Shown one piece after another: positions 44,888-54,343 of a DNA stretch of 64,000 nucleotides; position 1 is the first letter of the stretch, and each line of letters begins with the position of its first letter. The notes under the pieces were generated by a model. The model saw nothing but the letters and a program-made list of their open reading frames with translations. It searched no databases and was not told the DNA's origin. This stretch comes from Micrococcus terreus (GTDB lineage Bacteria; Actinomycetota; Actinomycetes; Actinomycetales; Micrococcaceae): contig NZ_FPCG01000001.1 in assembly GCF_900116905.1 (NCBI RefSeq), forward strand, positions 434,001-498,000, read 5' to 3'. Position numbers and translations under genes: made by a program.

Positions 44888-45697
44888 TCAGGTCCACGCC
44901 GGGCTGGTCAGCACGGTCCCGGGGACCAGATGATGGGGGTCTGGACCGATGGTCTCGAGGTTGGCCCGGTGCCACGCCCTCCACCGACGGTCGATCTCCA
45001 GGTCCGTGGCATGAGGACCCAGCTCTTCGGCGGCGATGTCCCAGAGGCAGTCGCCCTGCCGGACGGTGACCGTGGGGGCGTCCGCGGTGGCGCGGGTCGT
45101 GGATCCCAGGGGGCGCGTTTGCGGAGGGGCAGGGGCCCAACCCGGTGACGGAGGCTCCACGGAATCGTCAGGCCCATGAGGCCTCGGGGCGTCCGAGCCC
45201 TCTGCAGAGACCAAGACAGGCATCGAAGCGACCTGATGCGTCCACCTCGGCGTGGGCTGCTCGGCCCAGTCTGACTGAGGCGTCTCGCGGACACTGACGG
45301 CTGCCGCCCGATCCGTGCCGCCCGTGTCGAGGCTGGGTGCGGCCCAGGCGCCGCCAGCCGTGGCCACCTGGACACCCAGGGCGACCGCCGCCACGCGCCG
45401 CAGGAACGCCGGGGAGAGTCGACGGCCCCAGGACGCCAGGACGGAGCTGCGCGCCCGAGTGCCCCCCGCGGCGAGCAGGGCGCCGGCCACAGCCACGATC
45501 CACCACAGGGCGATGAGCGCACCGAGCGCAGCCAGTCCTCCTGCCAGCCACTGCTCCACCGTGTGGAGCGGGCTGGCGGTGCGGGCCCCTGCCGTGAGGC
45601 CGACTCCAGCCCACCAGAACAACGGCCCTGACAGCGTGCAGAGCACAGTGAGGACCACGTCCTCCGCCCGAAGTCGTGCTGTGTGATCGGTCATCAT
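44888..45697 (-). CDS. LysM domain-containing membrane protein
   Basis: 269 residues. Three membrane segments in the first ~125 residues (DVVLTVLCTLSGPLFWWAG, GLAALGALIALWWIVAVAGALL and VAAVALGVQVATAGGAWA) are followed by a Pro/Ser linker. The C-terminus is a LysM domain (TVTVRQGDCLWDIAAEELG) that should bind peptidoglycan. It resembles the large cell-wall anchor proteins found near secA in Micrococcales. GTG 45703 is in frame, but GAGGGA directly abuts it; ATG 45697 has proper spacing. Confidence 0.8.
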   Translation of the reverse strand: MMTDHTARLRAEDVVLTVLCTLSGPLFWWAGVGLTAGARTASPLHTVEQWLAGGLAALGALIALWWIVAVAGALLAAGGTRARSSVLASWGRRLSPAFLRRVAAVALGVQVATAGGAWAAPSLDTGGTDRAAAVSVRETPQSDWAEQPTPRWTHQVASMPVLVSAEGSDAPRPHGPDDSVEPPSPGWAPAPPQTRPLGSTTRATADAPTVTVRQGDCLWDIAAEELGPHATDLEIDRRWRAWHRANLETIGPDPHHLVPGTVLTSPAWT

Positions 45698-45742
45698 CGT
45701 CACTCCCTCGTCAGGCCGTCCCGTACGGCATGTCCTGCACCA

Positions 45743-45819
45743 TTGCTATCAGTGCACAGCAACCAGTGTCAAGAGACTGGAAAAGATACGAGACAACATC
45801 AACTGACATTAAATGACAT
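45743..45819. promoter_or_regulatory. Possible operator region: inverted repeat and 10-bp-phased direct repeats
   Basis: Inside the AT-rich 45698-45920 divergent gap. TTGCT-N10-AGCAA at 45743-45762 is an inverted repeat. TGACAT occurs at 45804 and 45814, exactly one helical turn apart, with a weaker copy (GACAACAT) at 45792. No promoter boxes overlap clearly. Confidence 0.4.
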
Positions 45820-45907
45820 CAAAGGGTGTGAGCAGGGCAGATCCGAGATTCGCGCCGCAGAGTCGGCTCTCCGGGCAGATCGACAGGCCAGGTGGCCCAG
45901 GTGTCTC

Positions 45908-45913
45908 TAGGAT
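45908..45913 (+). promoter_or_regulatory. -10 box, leaderless start of the 45921 gene
   Basis: TAGGAT, 7 nt before ATG 45921. Confidence 0.45.
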
Positions 45914-45920
45914 CGAGGTC

Positions 45921-46484
45921 ATGAGGTGGGATGGACTGTTCGCAGATCTGGAGGCACAGCTGGCCCAGGCTGCCTGGCGGGAGACTGAAGCAGAGGCGGC
46001 CGAGCTCACCCGTGGGGAGGCGGCGTCGGTGCACCTGGTCGATCGACTGAGAGGTGCCGTGGGGCACCGGCTCGTGCTGCGCCTGGGAGGGGATCTGAGG
46101 GTGGAGGTCCAGGTCTCCACTGTGGGGCCAGCGTGGGTCGGAGGGACGGATCACGCCGGTGGCGTCCTGGTGCCCCTGGCCTCGATCCGGAGCGTCGATC
46201 ACCGTCTCCCGATGGTGGCACCGGAACGGTCGGCCAGCGCCCGGGCCCTGGGAATCGGGGCGGTGTACCGCACCATGGCGCGGGCCAGGGTGCCGCTGGC
46301 GATCGTGGGGCAGGACGGACGTCAGCTCACTGAGGGCACGATCGACCGTGTGGGTGCAGACCACCTCGACGTGGCCCTGCACGCCCGCGACGAACTGCGT
46401 CGACGGCAGGCTGTGCGCGGTGTGTGCGTCGTGGCTTTCGACGCCATCGGCTACGTCCGGTCAGCTCAGGCGTCCGAGCTCTGA
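45921..46484 (+). CDS. Conserved hypothetical protein
   Basis: 187 residues, soluble. The helical N-terminal ~60 residues (DGLFADLEAQLAQAAWRETEAEAAELTRGE) precede a β-rich body with VLRLGGDLRVEVQVSTVG, and a second half with DGRQLTEGTIDRVGADHLDVALH that looks like a repeated small β-barrel. This pattern is typical of a conserved actinobacterial hypothetical encoded near the HTH gene that follows. ATG 45921 is supported by the -10 box. It overlaps the convergent HTH gene by 19 bp. Confidence 0.75.
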   Translation: MRWDGLFADLEAQLAQAAWRETEAEAAELTRGEAASVHLVDRLRGAVGHRLVLRLGGDLRVEVQVSTVGPAWVGGTDHAGGVLVPLASIRSVDHRLPMVAPERSASARALGIGAVYRTMARARVPLAIVGQDGRQLTEGTIDRVGADHLDVALHARDELRRRQAVRGVCVVAFDAIGYVRSAQASEL

Positions 46485-46705
46485 TCGACCGGGGTCTTCT
46501 CGGCAGCACGGGACCGCGCCTTGTCCTGCTGCTCATGGTGCTTCTGCTCGATGAACTCGTCGAAGCGCACCTGATCCACGCGCCATTGTCCGCGCCCGCC
46601 GATCTGGATCGCCGGGAGTTCACCGCTGCGGACGAGAGCCCGGGTCTGGGCCATGGAGATCTGCAGGGTCTCGGCGACATCGGTCAGGGTGAGGAAGCGG
46701 GGCAT
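46466..46705 (-). CDS. BldC-like helix-turn-helix DNA-binding protein
   Basis: 79 residues. A single MerR/excisionase-type winged helix: FLTLTDVAETLQISMAQTRALVRSGELPAIQIGGRGQWRV, with a basic/acidic tail. BldC-type proteins of Streptomyces bind phased direct repeats head-to-tail and regulate development. ATG 46705 has GGAGG 4 nt upstream. The 3' end overlaps the hypothetical gene on the other strand by 19 bp. It is stand-alone; nothing suggests an active phage or integrase. Confidence 0.88.
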   Translation of the reverse strand: MPRFLTLTDVAETLQISMAQTRALVRSGELPAIQIGGRGQWRVDQVRFDEFIEQKHHEQQDKARSRAAEKTPVDQSSDA

Positions 46706-46963
46706 CGGTCCTCCATCGTGCAGTGGCAGTGAGCCCGGGTGCCGGTCCCCAGGTCGTATCTGATGGTTCCATTCTCGCATCTGCGCGGCCCATCGCCGCC
46801 GCGTTGTCCACAGTCAAGCCTGCGGGGCCGCATTCCCACCTCGGAACTGATTAGGCTGGACCGGCGTCCTGAGGGGGCGTGAAGTCCACTTGACGACATG
46901 GTCGAAGCTGCGCATGGGCGGGTAGGGATCCCTGCTCCATGGGCTGACGACGAGGAGGTGCCC

Positions 46964-47608
46964 ATGGAGGCGAAGAACGACGAGACGCCGCGACTGCGCA
47001 GACCGAGCTGGAAGGACCCGCGCCTGGTGGCCGGAATTCTCCTGGTGGTGCTCTCTGTGGTCGGCGTGGTGATGCTGGTCAGGTCAGTCGACCATTCAGT
47101 GGGATACTGGGTCGCCTCCCAGGACCTGGTCCCGGGGCGGGAGATCACCCAGGACCAGCTCACCGTGGTCCAGGCCCAACTGGGTGACGCCGCGGGTCTG
47201 TACCTCCGTGCTGACGAGCCCGCTCCCGTCGGCTCGGTGGTCCAGGGAGCAGTGCGACGCGGTGAACTGCTGCCCTCGGAGACGGTGGCCGAGGTCGACC
47301 CGGCCGGACGTCAGCCGGTCGCCGTCTCGCTGCAGGACCCTCTGCCAGCGGGTGTGGAGCCTGGCGATCGGGTGGATCTGTGGATCGCAGAGGCGGTCCA
47401 GAACCAGGAGTACTCCACGCCGGTGCTGGTGGCGGAGTCCGCTGAACTGGCCGAGGTCGGCGAGTCCAGTGGAGCATTCGGAGCCAGCACCAACATCGTC
47501 GTACAGATCCTGCTGGGCCCGGAGCAGCTGCCCACCGTGCTGGAGGCCAAGGCCAACGGTGCGAAGATCAGCGTGGTGCCCTCCGTGGGCGCAGGGACGG
47601 CGGGCTGA
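46964..47608 (+). CDS. SAF domain-containing membrane protein (CpaB-like)
   Basis: 214 residues. One N-terminal membrane helix (LVAGILLVVLSVVGVVMLV) is followed by a SAF domain with VGYWVASQDLVPGREITQDQL, and the C-terminal β-region matches the RcpC/CpaB family. CpaB-like proteins belong to Tad pili, where they help assemble the secretin ring, but actinobacteria lack an outer membrane, and no cpaF/tadB/tadC/flp genes are here. GAGGAGG precedes ATG 46964. Its stop overlaps the next gene (TGATG). Confidence 0.8.
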   Translation: MEAKNDETPRLRRPSWKDPRLVAGILLVVLSVVGVVMLVRSVDHSVGYWVASQDLVPGREITQDQLTVVQAQLGDAAGLYLRADEPAPVGSVVQGAVRRGELLPSETVAEVDPAGRQPVAVSLQDPLPAGVEPGDRVDLWIAEAVQNQEYSTPVLVAESAELAEVGESSGAFGASTNIVVQILLGPEQLPTVLEAKANGAKISVVPSVGAGTAG

Positions 47609-49212
47609 TGCGCCACGTCCCTGTCGCGACGACGGTGTCGCCGGAACACGACCATGTCACGGCGTTGGAGCAGCTGCGGGGTCCGGTGACGGTCATCCGG
47701 CGCTGTGAGTCCTTGGCTGAGCTCGTCTCGGTCGCGCGTGCCGGACTGGCCGAGGCCGTGCTCGTGGCTGGCGATGTCGACCTGCTGACCCTGACCTTCC
47801 TGGAGAGCCTGGACGCCGGAACACATCGTCCGATAGCGGTGGTGGCCCTGGCCCCGAGCCCAGCCGAACGTGACCGGCTGGCGGGCTTGGGGGTGCCGGT
47901 GTTGGCCTCCGACGCGCCTGCCCAGGAAGTGGCCGATCTCGTCATCGAGTCGGTGGAGCAGACCCGCGCCACGGGATCGGCTCGTTGGCGACCGGCCACG
48001 GCAAGGGACTCGAGCGTCTCCCGGGAGATCGCACATCTGGAACGGCAGCTGTCCTCCGATCCGGTGGCAGACGAGGAGTCGGACCAGGCCCTCGTCAACG
48101 ATGATCACGGGGCGACAGAGGAGGCCTCCTCGTCGTGTGAACGGCTGAGCGTGGGACCTGCCGCCCTCTTCTCGGGCGGCACCAGCCAGACGGCGTCTGT
48201 CAGTCAGGCAGTCAGGGAGTCGACCGCGGCGCCGGGAAGGGGCGACGGCGACGGCCCAGAGTCCCTGGCTGATGCAGATCAGAGCCATTCCGGCCCGGGG
48301 GACGGGCGCAGCACAGTCTGGCGACGCCTGCTGAACCGTCGCCGTTCCTCCAACGCTGAGTCGACCGAGAGCGCTGGACCGGACGGAACGGAGACCCAGG
48401 GCGGGGAGGGGAGCGGCCCTCGCATCACCACGGTCTGGGGTCCGGCCGGCAGCCCGGGACGCACCACGGTGGCGGTGAACCTGGCCGTGGAGATGGTGAT
48501 GGAGGGACGGTCCACACTGCTGATCGATCTGGACACCTACGCGTCCGCGGCGGCCGTGCACCTGGGTCTGCTGGAGGAGACCGCAGGCATCGCCCGGGCC
48601 TGTCATGCCGCAGACCAGGGAACACTGAGTGGGGCGTCCCTGCGTCGCGCAGCCGCTACAGCACGCGTGGCCGGGGGAGCACTGGACGTGCTGACGGGCC
48701 TGACCCGAGCAGACCGATGGCCGGAGCTGCGCCGTCCTGCCGTGGAGACCGTCCTGGAGATCGCCAGACAGGAATGGCAGGAGATCGTGGTCGACGTCGG
48801 ATTCTGTCTGGAAGAGGACGAGGAGCTCAGCTTCGACGTCCCGGCCCCTCAGCGCAACGCCGCGACCCGCGTGGGCGTCATGGCCGCCGACCGCATCCTG
48901 GCGGTCGGCACCGGTGACCCGGTCGGCCTGCCCCGCCTGATCCGAGGGCTGGACGAACTGGAGTCCACGGGCACCACAGCGGTGATCGAGGTGGTGCTCA
49001 ACCAGATCCGTGCCGATTCCTCCGGAGTCGCCCCTCAGGCCCAGGTCCGGGCGGTCTGGGAGCGGTTCGGACCGGAGCGCGAGATCGCCGGGTTCCTGCC
49101 CTGGGACCGGAAGTCCCTGGACCGTGCCCTGCTGGGCGGACAAGTGCTCGCCGAGGCTGCCCCGAACAGTGCGCTGCGCAAGGCTCTGAGCCGCTGGGCC
49201 ACCCCGGCCTGA
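47608..49212 (+). CDS. CpaE-like P-loop ATPase with an altered Walker A
   Basis: 534 residues. A receiver-like N-terminal domain (about 1-125) and a Ser/Glu-rich linker (to ~270) precede a ParA/MinD-type domain. Its phosphate loop reads GPAGSPGRTTVAVNLA, so the usual lysine of GKTT is arginine and the signature lysine is absent. LLIDLDTYASAAAVHLGLLEE follows as expected. The start overlaps the SAF gene by one base. The pair is probably an operon with a cell-pole or surface role; it could instead be a remnant of a Tad locus. Confidence 0.82.
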   Translation: MRHVPVATTVSPEHDHVTALEQLRGPVTVIRRCESLAELVSVARAGLAEAVLVAGDVDLLTLTFLESLDAGTHRPIAVVALAPSPAERDRLAGLGVPVLASDAPAQEVADLVIESVEQTRATGSARWRPATARDSSVSREIAHLERQLSSDPVADEESDQALVNDDHGATEEASSSCERLSVGPAALFSGGTSQTASVSQAVRESTAAPGRGDGDGPESLADADQSHSGPGDGRSTVWRRLLNRRRSSNAESTESAGPDGTETQGGEGSGPRITTVWGPAGSPGRTTVAVNLAVEMVMEGRSTLLIDLDTYASAAAVHLGLLEETAGIARACHAADQGTLSGASLRRAAATARVAGGALDVLTGLTRADRWPELRRPAVETVLEIARQEWQEIVVDVGFCLEEDEELSFDVPAPQRNAATRVGVMAADRILAVGTGDPVGLPRLIRGLDELESTGTTAVIEVVLNQIRADSSGVAPQAQVRAVWERFGPEREIAGFLPWDRKSLDRALLGGQVLAEAAPNSALRKALSRWATPA

Positions 49213-49285
49213 GGCTGGACGTCTGCCCACCGACACACCCTCGGCACTGTGCATCTGTCAGTTCGCACCCCTGGGGGCCGGTCGA

Positions 49286-49291
49286 TAGTGT
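49286..49291 (+). promoter_or_regulatory. Candidate -10 box for glutamate dehydrogenase
   Basis: TAGTGT, giving a start of transcription near 49298 and a leader of ~80 nt before ATG 49380. Confidence 0.35.
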
Positions 49292-49379
49292 GTCCCCCAG
49301 AGGCAACGGCGCCTCACCCGGGCAGAAGCCACCGCTGAGTCCGGGCTTCGTGTTGCTATGGAAGAGGTCACCACCCGAC

Positions 49380-52300
49380 ATGTCAGCATCGACACCCCTG
49401 TGGACCGATCAGCCCGCATCTTCCTCGCGAGGACTGACCGCTCTGACGGAGGCCTACTTCCAACACGTCTCGGACACCGACCTGGCCGAGGTCGACGACG
49501 ACCTGCGTCGCGCCCTGGTGGAGGGTCAGCTGGAGCTGGCCGCAGAACGTCCTCACGGTGAGGCCGCCGTGCGGGTGAGCTCCAGTCGGTCCCGCGGTCT
49601 GGTGCAGATCGTCAACGAGGACATGCCCTTCCTGGTGGACTCGGTGATCGGTGAACTCACCCGGCAGGGACACTCCATCGGCCTGGTGGCCCATCCTGTC
49701 GTCATCGCCCACCGCGACACCGACGGTGGAACCCTCCGAGCGGTCCATGCGGTCCCCTCGCGTCAGGGGATGGCCAGCGGCGACACCACCGCCTCGCTCA
49801 CCGACCTCGGCCCCCTGATGGCCTCCTCCGGACAGCGTGCCGGGGTGGAGTCGTGGATCGGGATCCAGACCACGGACGCGCTCACCGACGAGCAGGCGCG
49901 GGAGCTGACCGAGGGCATCTCCCGTGCGCTGCACGATGTCCGCGCAGCGGTGAAGGACTGGGACTCCATGCGTGCCTCGGCCATCACCGCGGCCCACACC
50001 CTGGTCCAGAACGCTCCGCAGAACGTCAAGGGCGTGCGTGCCAGCGCCGAGCTGCTGGAGTGGATGCAGGCCGGGCACTTCACGTTCACCGGCTACCGCC
50101 AGTACACGCTGCAGCACGGGGACAACGGACAGGTCCTGGTGCCGGTCGAAGGGACCGGACTGGGCATCCTGCGCGCCGAGGACCACCGCCCGCCAGCACC
50201 CCTGTCCACGGCCGGACGCAACCAGATCGAGGCGCCCTCGCCGCTGGTGATCACCAAGGCGAACTCCCGCTCACGGATCCATCGACCGGTCTACCTGGAC
50301 TATGTGGCCGTCAAGACCTACGGCGAGAACGGAAGGGTCACCGGCGAGCACCGATTCCTCGGGCTGTGGGACGCCAGGGCCTACACCACCCCGGTCGGAG
50401 ACATCCCGCTGGTGCGGGACAAGGCCCAGGCCGTGATGGAGCTGGCCGGCTTCCCTCAGGACTCGCACTCCGGTGCCGAGCTGCAGCAGATCCTCGAGAC
50501 GTATCCGCGCGATGAGATGTTCCAGATCGGTGTCGAGGAGCTCTGGGACATCTGTCGGCAGATCCTGCAGCTCCAGGAACGGCGTCGGACCCGTCTGTTC
50601 CTGCGCCCCGACGTGTTCGGCCGGTTCATGAACGCCCTGGTCTTCCTGCCCCGAGACCGCTACAACACCTCGGTCCGCGGCCGGATCCAGGACCTGCTGA
50701 TGGAGGCGCTGGAGGGGGAGTCGATCGACTTCCAGGTGCGCCTGACCGAATCCGTCCTGGCCCGGCTGACGTTCCGTATCCGCATGCCCAGACACCGTGA
50801 GATGGGGCCGGCCGTGGATGCGGCGGCCCTGGAGGCCCGTCTGGTCAACACGGTCCGGTCCTGGAAGGAGGGCGTGGACCAGCAGGCTGTGGTCGCCTTC
50901 GGCGAGGACTCCGGACTGGAGCAGGCCAAGCTCTGGGATGAGGCGTTCCCGGCCGAGTACCGGGTCGCCTACGAGATCGACGACGCCCTCCAGGACATCA
51001 CCCGGTTCAACGCCCTGCCCGGTGACGGCACACCGGATGTGCATCTGGACCCGAGCGCGCCGGAGGAGGACGAGGCTCGTACGGCCCGGCTGAAGCTCTA
51101 CTCCGATCGTCCGAGGACCCTCACCGAGATCCTGCCGGTCCTGCAGAACCTCGGGCTGGAGGTGCTGGACGAACGGCCCTACGAGATCACGCCCGACGAC
51201 GGCCGGCGCTTCTACCTCTACGATCTCGGTCTGCGCTTCCCGCAGGGGCAGGATCCCGAGCAGGTCTCCGATCTGCTGGCCGATGCCGTCACCTCGGTGG
51301 CCATCGACGCCACGGAGTCGGATGCCTTCGACCGGTTGATCCTCAGCGTGGGGCTGCCGGTGCGGATGGTGGCCATGCTGCGCGGCTATGCCAAGTACCT
51401 GCGTCAGCTGGGAGTGGCCAACTCCTTCGGGTTCATGGCCGCCGCCCTGGCCGATAACCCGGAGGTGACCTCCGGGCTGGTCGGGTACTTCCAGGCACGG
51501 TTCGACCCACACCTGGACCAGGCCGACGACGACGGCCCTGTCGCCGGGGAGGCCCGGATCGCCGAGGCGGAACGTCGCCGGGAGGCGGTGGAACTGGCCT
51601 TGGAGAAGGTGCCCACCTTGGACGCGGACCGCGTGCTGCGGGCGTTCTTGACCGTCATCTCCGCCACCGAGCGCACCAACTTCTACCAGGGGCATGAGCG
51701 GCTCAGCGTCAAGCTCGCACCACAGCGGATCCCCTTCGCCCCGGAGCCACGACCCGCCCACGAGATCTGGGTCTACTCCCCGGAGGTGGAAGGCACGCAC
51801 CTGCGCTTCGGATCCGTCGCCCGCGGAGGACTGCGCTGGTCGGACCGCCGAGAGGACTTCCGCACCGAGGTGCTGGGACTGGTCAAGGCCCAGCAGGTCA
51901 AGAACGCGGTGATCGTCCCCACCGGCGCCAAGGGTGGGTTCTTCGCCAAACGTCTGCCGGATCCTGCGGCGGACCGCGGCGCCTGGATGGAGGCCGGCCA
52001 GGAGGCCTACCGCACCTTCATCCGCGGCCTGCTGGACATCACCGACAACCAGCGCATCACGGCCTCCGGCACGGAGTACACCACGCGTGATCAGGTGATC
52101 CGCCATGATGGTCCCGATGCCTACCTGGTGGTTGCCGCGGACAAGGGCACGGCCTCGTTCTCGGACATCGCCAATGAGATCTCTGCCGACTACGGACACT
52201 GGCTCGGGGACGCCTTCGCCTCCGGCGGGTCGGTCGGATACGACCACAAGGCGATGGGCATCACCGCCCGGGGCGCCTGGGAGTCGGTCAAGAGCCACTT

Positions 52301-54281
52301 CGCCTCCTTGGGCCGAGACACCCAGTCGGAGGACTTCACCGTGGTGGGCATCGGTGACATGTCCGGTGACGTCTTCGGCAACGGCATGCTGCGCTCTGAG
52401 CACATCCGTCTGGTGGCGGCCTTCAACCATCTGCACGTCTTCATCGACCCCGATCCGGACCCGTCCACGTCCTTCGCTGAGCGGAAGCGGCTCTTCGAGC
52501 TTCCCCGATCCTCATGGTCGGACTACGACGAGTCGCTGATCAGCGAGGGTGGCGGGGTCTTCGACCGCCAGGCCAAGTCGATCCGGCTGACCGATCAGAT
52601 CCGCACCCTGCTGGGTCTGCCGGACGGGACGGACTCCCTGGCGCCGAACGAGCTGGTGCAGGCGATCCTGCGGGCCGATGTGGATCTGCTCTACAACGGC
52701 GGCATCGGCACCTACATCAAGGCGGCCGAGGAGACCCACGCCGAGGTCGGGGATCGGGCCAACAACGCGGTGCGGGTCGACGGCGGCGAACTGCGGGCCA
52801 CCGTGGTGGGCGAGGGCGGCAACCTGGGCATGACCCAGCGTGGACGGATCGAGGCCGCGCTGAACGGCGTGCTGCTCAACACCGATGCCATCGACAACTC
52901 CGCCGGGGTGGACTGCTCGGACCATGAGGTCAACATCAAGATCCTGGTGGATCAGCTGGTCGAGACCGGCCAGCTCCCCGCGCAGGAGCGGACCGAGCTG
53001 CTGGAGTCGATGACCGACGAGGTCGCGCACCTGGTCCTGGAGACCAACATCGATCAGAACATCCTGTTGCGCAATGACGCCCAGCGAGTGGCCGAGTGGC
53101 TGCCCAGCTTCGAGCGGCACATGGACTGGCTGGTCCAGCACGCCGGGTTGGACCGGGACCTGGAGTTCCTGCCCGGCGAGTCGGTCCTGGCCCAGCGCCA
53201 GCAGGAGGGGACGAACCTGACGACGCCCGAGCTGGCGGTGTTGGCGGCCTACGCCAAGATCAACCTCTCCGAACAGCTCCTCGAGACGGATCTGCCCGAT
53301 GACCCGTGGTTCGAGTCCCGGCTGCAGCAGTACTTCCCGGAACCGCTGCGCGAGCGGTTCGCCGAGACCATCAGCCAGCATCCGCTGCGTCGCCAGATCA
53401 TCGCCACGCTGGTGGCCAATGACGTGGTCAACACCGCCGGCATCACCTTCGTGTTCCGTGCGGGAGAGGAGACCAGTGCGCCCGTGGAGCAGATCGTGGC
53501 GGCCTACGCCGCGGTCAAGGAGATCTTCGACATCGGCGGGTTCACCGACCAGATGCGCGAGGTCCCGGCCACTGTGGCGGGCGAGGTCAAGGCCCGCACG
53601 CACCTGGACGCTCGTCGACTGCTGGACCGCGCGGTGCGCTGGTTCATCCATCACCGTGCTGATCTCACCCGGATCGGGGACGAGGTCGAGGTGTTCGCCG
53701 AGCACGTCCAGGCGATGACCGAGCGGCTCTCGGATCTGCTGACAGGTCAGGACGCCGAACGGTTCCAGTCCTGGTATCAGGAGGCCCTGGAGGACGGGCT
53801 GCCCGAACCGCTTGCGCGTCGACGGGCCGGTCAGTTCGAGTCCTACGGTCTGCTGGATGTGGTGCTTCTGGCCCGGCAGTCCGGGCACGAGCTGCAGGAG
53901 GTCGCCGAGGTCTACTTCAACCTCTACGCCTGCTTCGGCATCGATGACCTGCTCGAGCGCATCACGGCCCTCTCCCGGGAGGACCGGTGGCAGGCCCTGG
54001 CCCGCGCCGCCCTGCGGGAGGACCTCTACGCCCTGCTGGCGGACGTCGTCGCCGCGGTCCTGGACACGGATCCGGAGGAGCAGACCACGACGACGGCCGG
54101 CACCGCTGACGCCACGGCTCGGTTGGATGCCTGGTACCGGAACAATGAGTCTCGCCTGGCACGGGCGCGCGGTTTCCTGGAGGAGATGGAGCGTTCCGAT
54201 GCAGAGGACGACATCGCCACCATGACGGTGGCCCTGCGCCAGATGCGCGCCATCACCTCACGCCAGAGTGGGCGCGACTGA
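49380..54281 (+). CDS. NAD-specific glutamate dehydrogenase, ~180 kDa class
   Basis: 1,633 residues, the usual size for the large NAD-GDH class. The N-terminal ~700 residues hold ACT-like regulatory modules (IVNEDMPFLVDSVIGEL is typical). The catalytic core includes RGGLRWSDRREDFRTE, the PTGAKGGFFAK lysine motif, and the NAD-binding region with VGEGGNLGMTQRGR. The C-terminal ~350 residues are helical. It deaminates glutamate to 2-oxoglutarate, usually catabolic. ATG 49380 is preferred to ATG 49290; GAAGAGG lies 13 nt upstream. PdtaS follows 62 bp later. Confidence 0.95.
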   Translation: MSASTPLWTDQPASSSRGLTALTEAYFQHVSDTDLAEVDDDLRRALVEGQLELAAERPHGEAAVRVSSSRSRGLVQIVNEDMPFLVDSVIGELTRQGHSIGLVAHPVVIAHRDTDGGTLRAVHAVPSRQGMASGDTTASLTDLGPLMASSGQRAGVESWIGIQTTDALTDEQARELTEGISRALHDVRAAVKDWDSMRASAITAAHTLVQNAPQNVKGVRASAELLEWMQAGHFTFTGYRQYTLQHGDNGQVLVPVEGTGLGILRAEDHRPPAPLSTAGRNQIEAPSPLVITKANSRSRIHRPVYLDYVAVKTYGENGRVTGEHRFLGLWDARAYTTPVGDIPLVRDKAQAVMELAGFPQDSHSGAELQQILETYPRDEMFQIGVEELWDICRQILQLQERRRTRLFLRPDVFGRFMNALVFLPRDRYNTSVRGRIQDLLMEALEGESIDFQVRLTESVLARLTFRIRMPRHREMGPAVDAAALEARLVNTVRSWKEGVDQQAVVAFGEDSGLEQAKLWDEAFPAEYRVAYEIDDALQDITRFNALPGDGTPDVHLDPSAPEEDEARTARLKLYSDRPRTLTEILPVLQNLGLEVLDERPYEITPDDGRRFYLYDLGLRFPQGQDPEQVSDLLADAVTSVAIDATESDAFDRLILSVGLPVRMVAMLRGYAKYLRQLGVANSFGFMAAALADNPEVTSGLVGYFQARFDPHLDQADDDGPVAGEARIAEAERRREAVELALEKVPTLDADRVLRAFLTVISATERTNFYQGHERLSVKLAPQRIPFAPEPRPAHEIWVYSPEVEGTHLRFGSVARGGLRWSDRREDFRTEVLGLVKAQQVKNAVIVPTGAKGGFFAKRLPDPAADRGAWMEAGQEAYRTFIRGLLDITDNQRITASGTEYTTRDQVIRHDGPDAYLVVAADKGTASFSDIANEISADYGHWLGDAFASGGSVGYDHKAMGITARGAWESVKSHFASLGRDTQSEDFTVVGIGDMSGDVFGNGMLRSEHIRLVAAFNHLHVFIDPDPDPSTSFAERKRLFELPRSSWSDYDESLISEGGGVFDRQAKSIRLTDQIRTLLGLPDGTDSLAPNELVQAILRADVDLLYNGGIGTYIKAAEETHAEVGDRANNAVRVDGGELRATVVGEGGNLGMTQRGRIEAALNGVLLNTDAIDNSAGVDCSDHEVNIKILVDQLVETGQLPAQERTELLESMTDEVAHLVLETNIDQNILLRNDAQRVAEWLPSFERHMDWLVQHAGLDRDLEFLPGESVLAQRQQEGTNLTTPELAVLAAYAKINLSEQLLETDLPDDPWFESRLQQYFPEPLRERFAETISQHPLRRQIIATLVANDVVNTAGITFVFRAGEETSAPVEQIVAAYAAVKEIFDIGGFTDQMREVPATVAGEVKARTHLDARRLLDRAVRWFIHHRADLTRIGDEVEVFAEHVQAMTERLSDLLTGQDAERFQSWYQEALEDGLPEPLARRRAGQFESYGLLDVVLLARQSGHELQEVAEVYFNLYACFGIDDLLERITALSREDRWQALARAALREDLYALLADVVAAVLDTDPEEQTTTTAGTADATARLDAWYRNNESRLARARGFLEEMERSDAEDDIATMTVALRQMRAITSRQSGRD

Positions 54282-54331
54282 CCCCTCTCGACGGGCCCAG
54301 CTCTAGCCACGGACGCTCAGGTCGCCGCGGG

Positions 54332-54337
54332 TAGGCT
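54332..54337 (+). promoter_or_regulatory. -10 box, leaderless start of pdtaS
   Basis: TAGGCT, 6 nt before ATG 54344. Confidence 0.5.
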
Positions 54338-54343
54338 GGGCCC

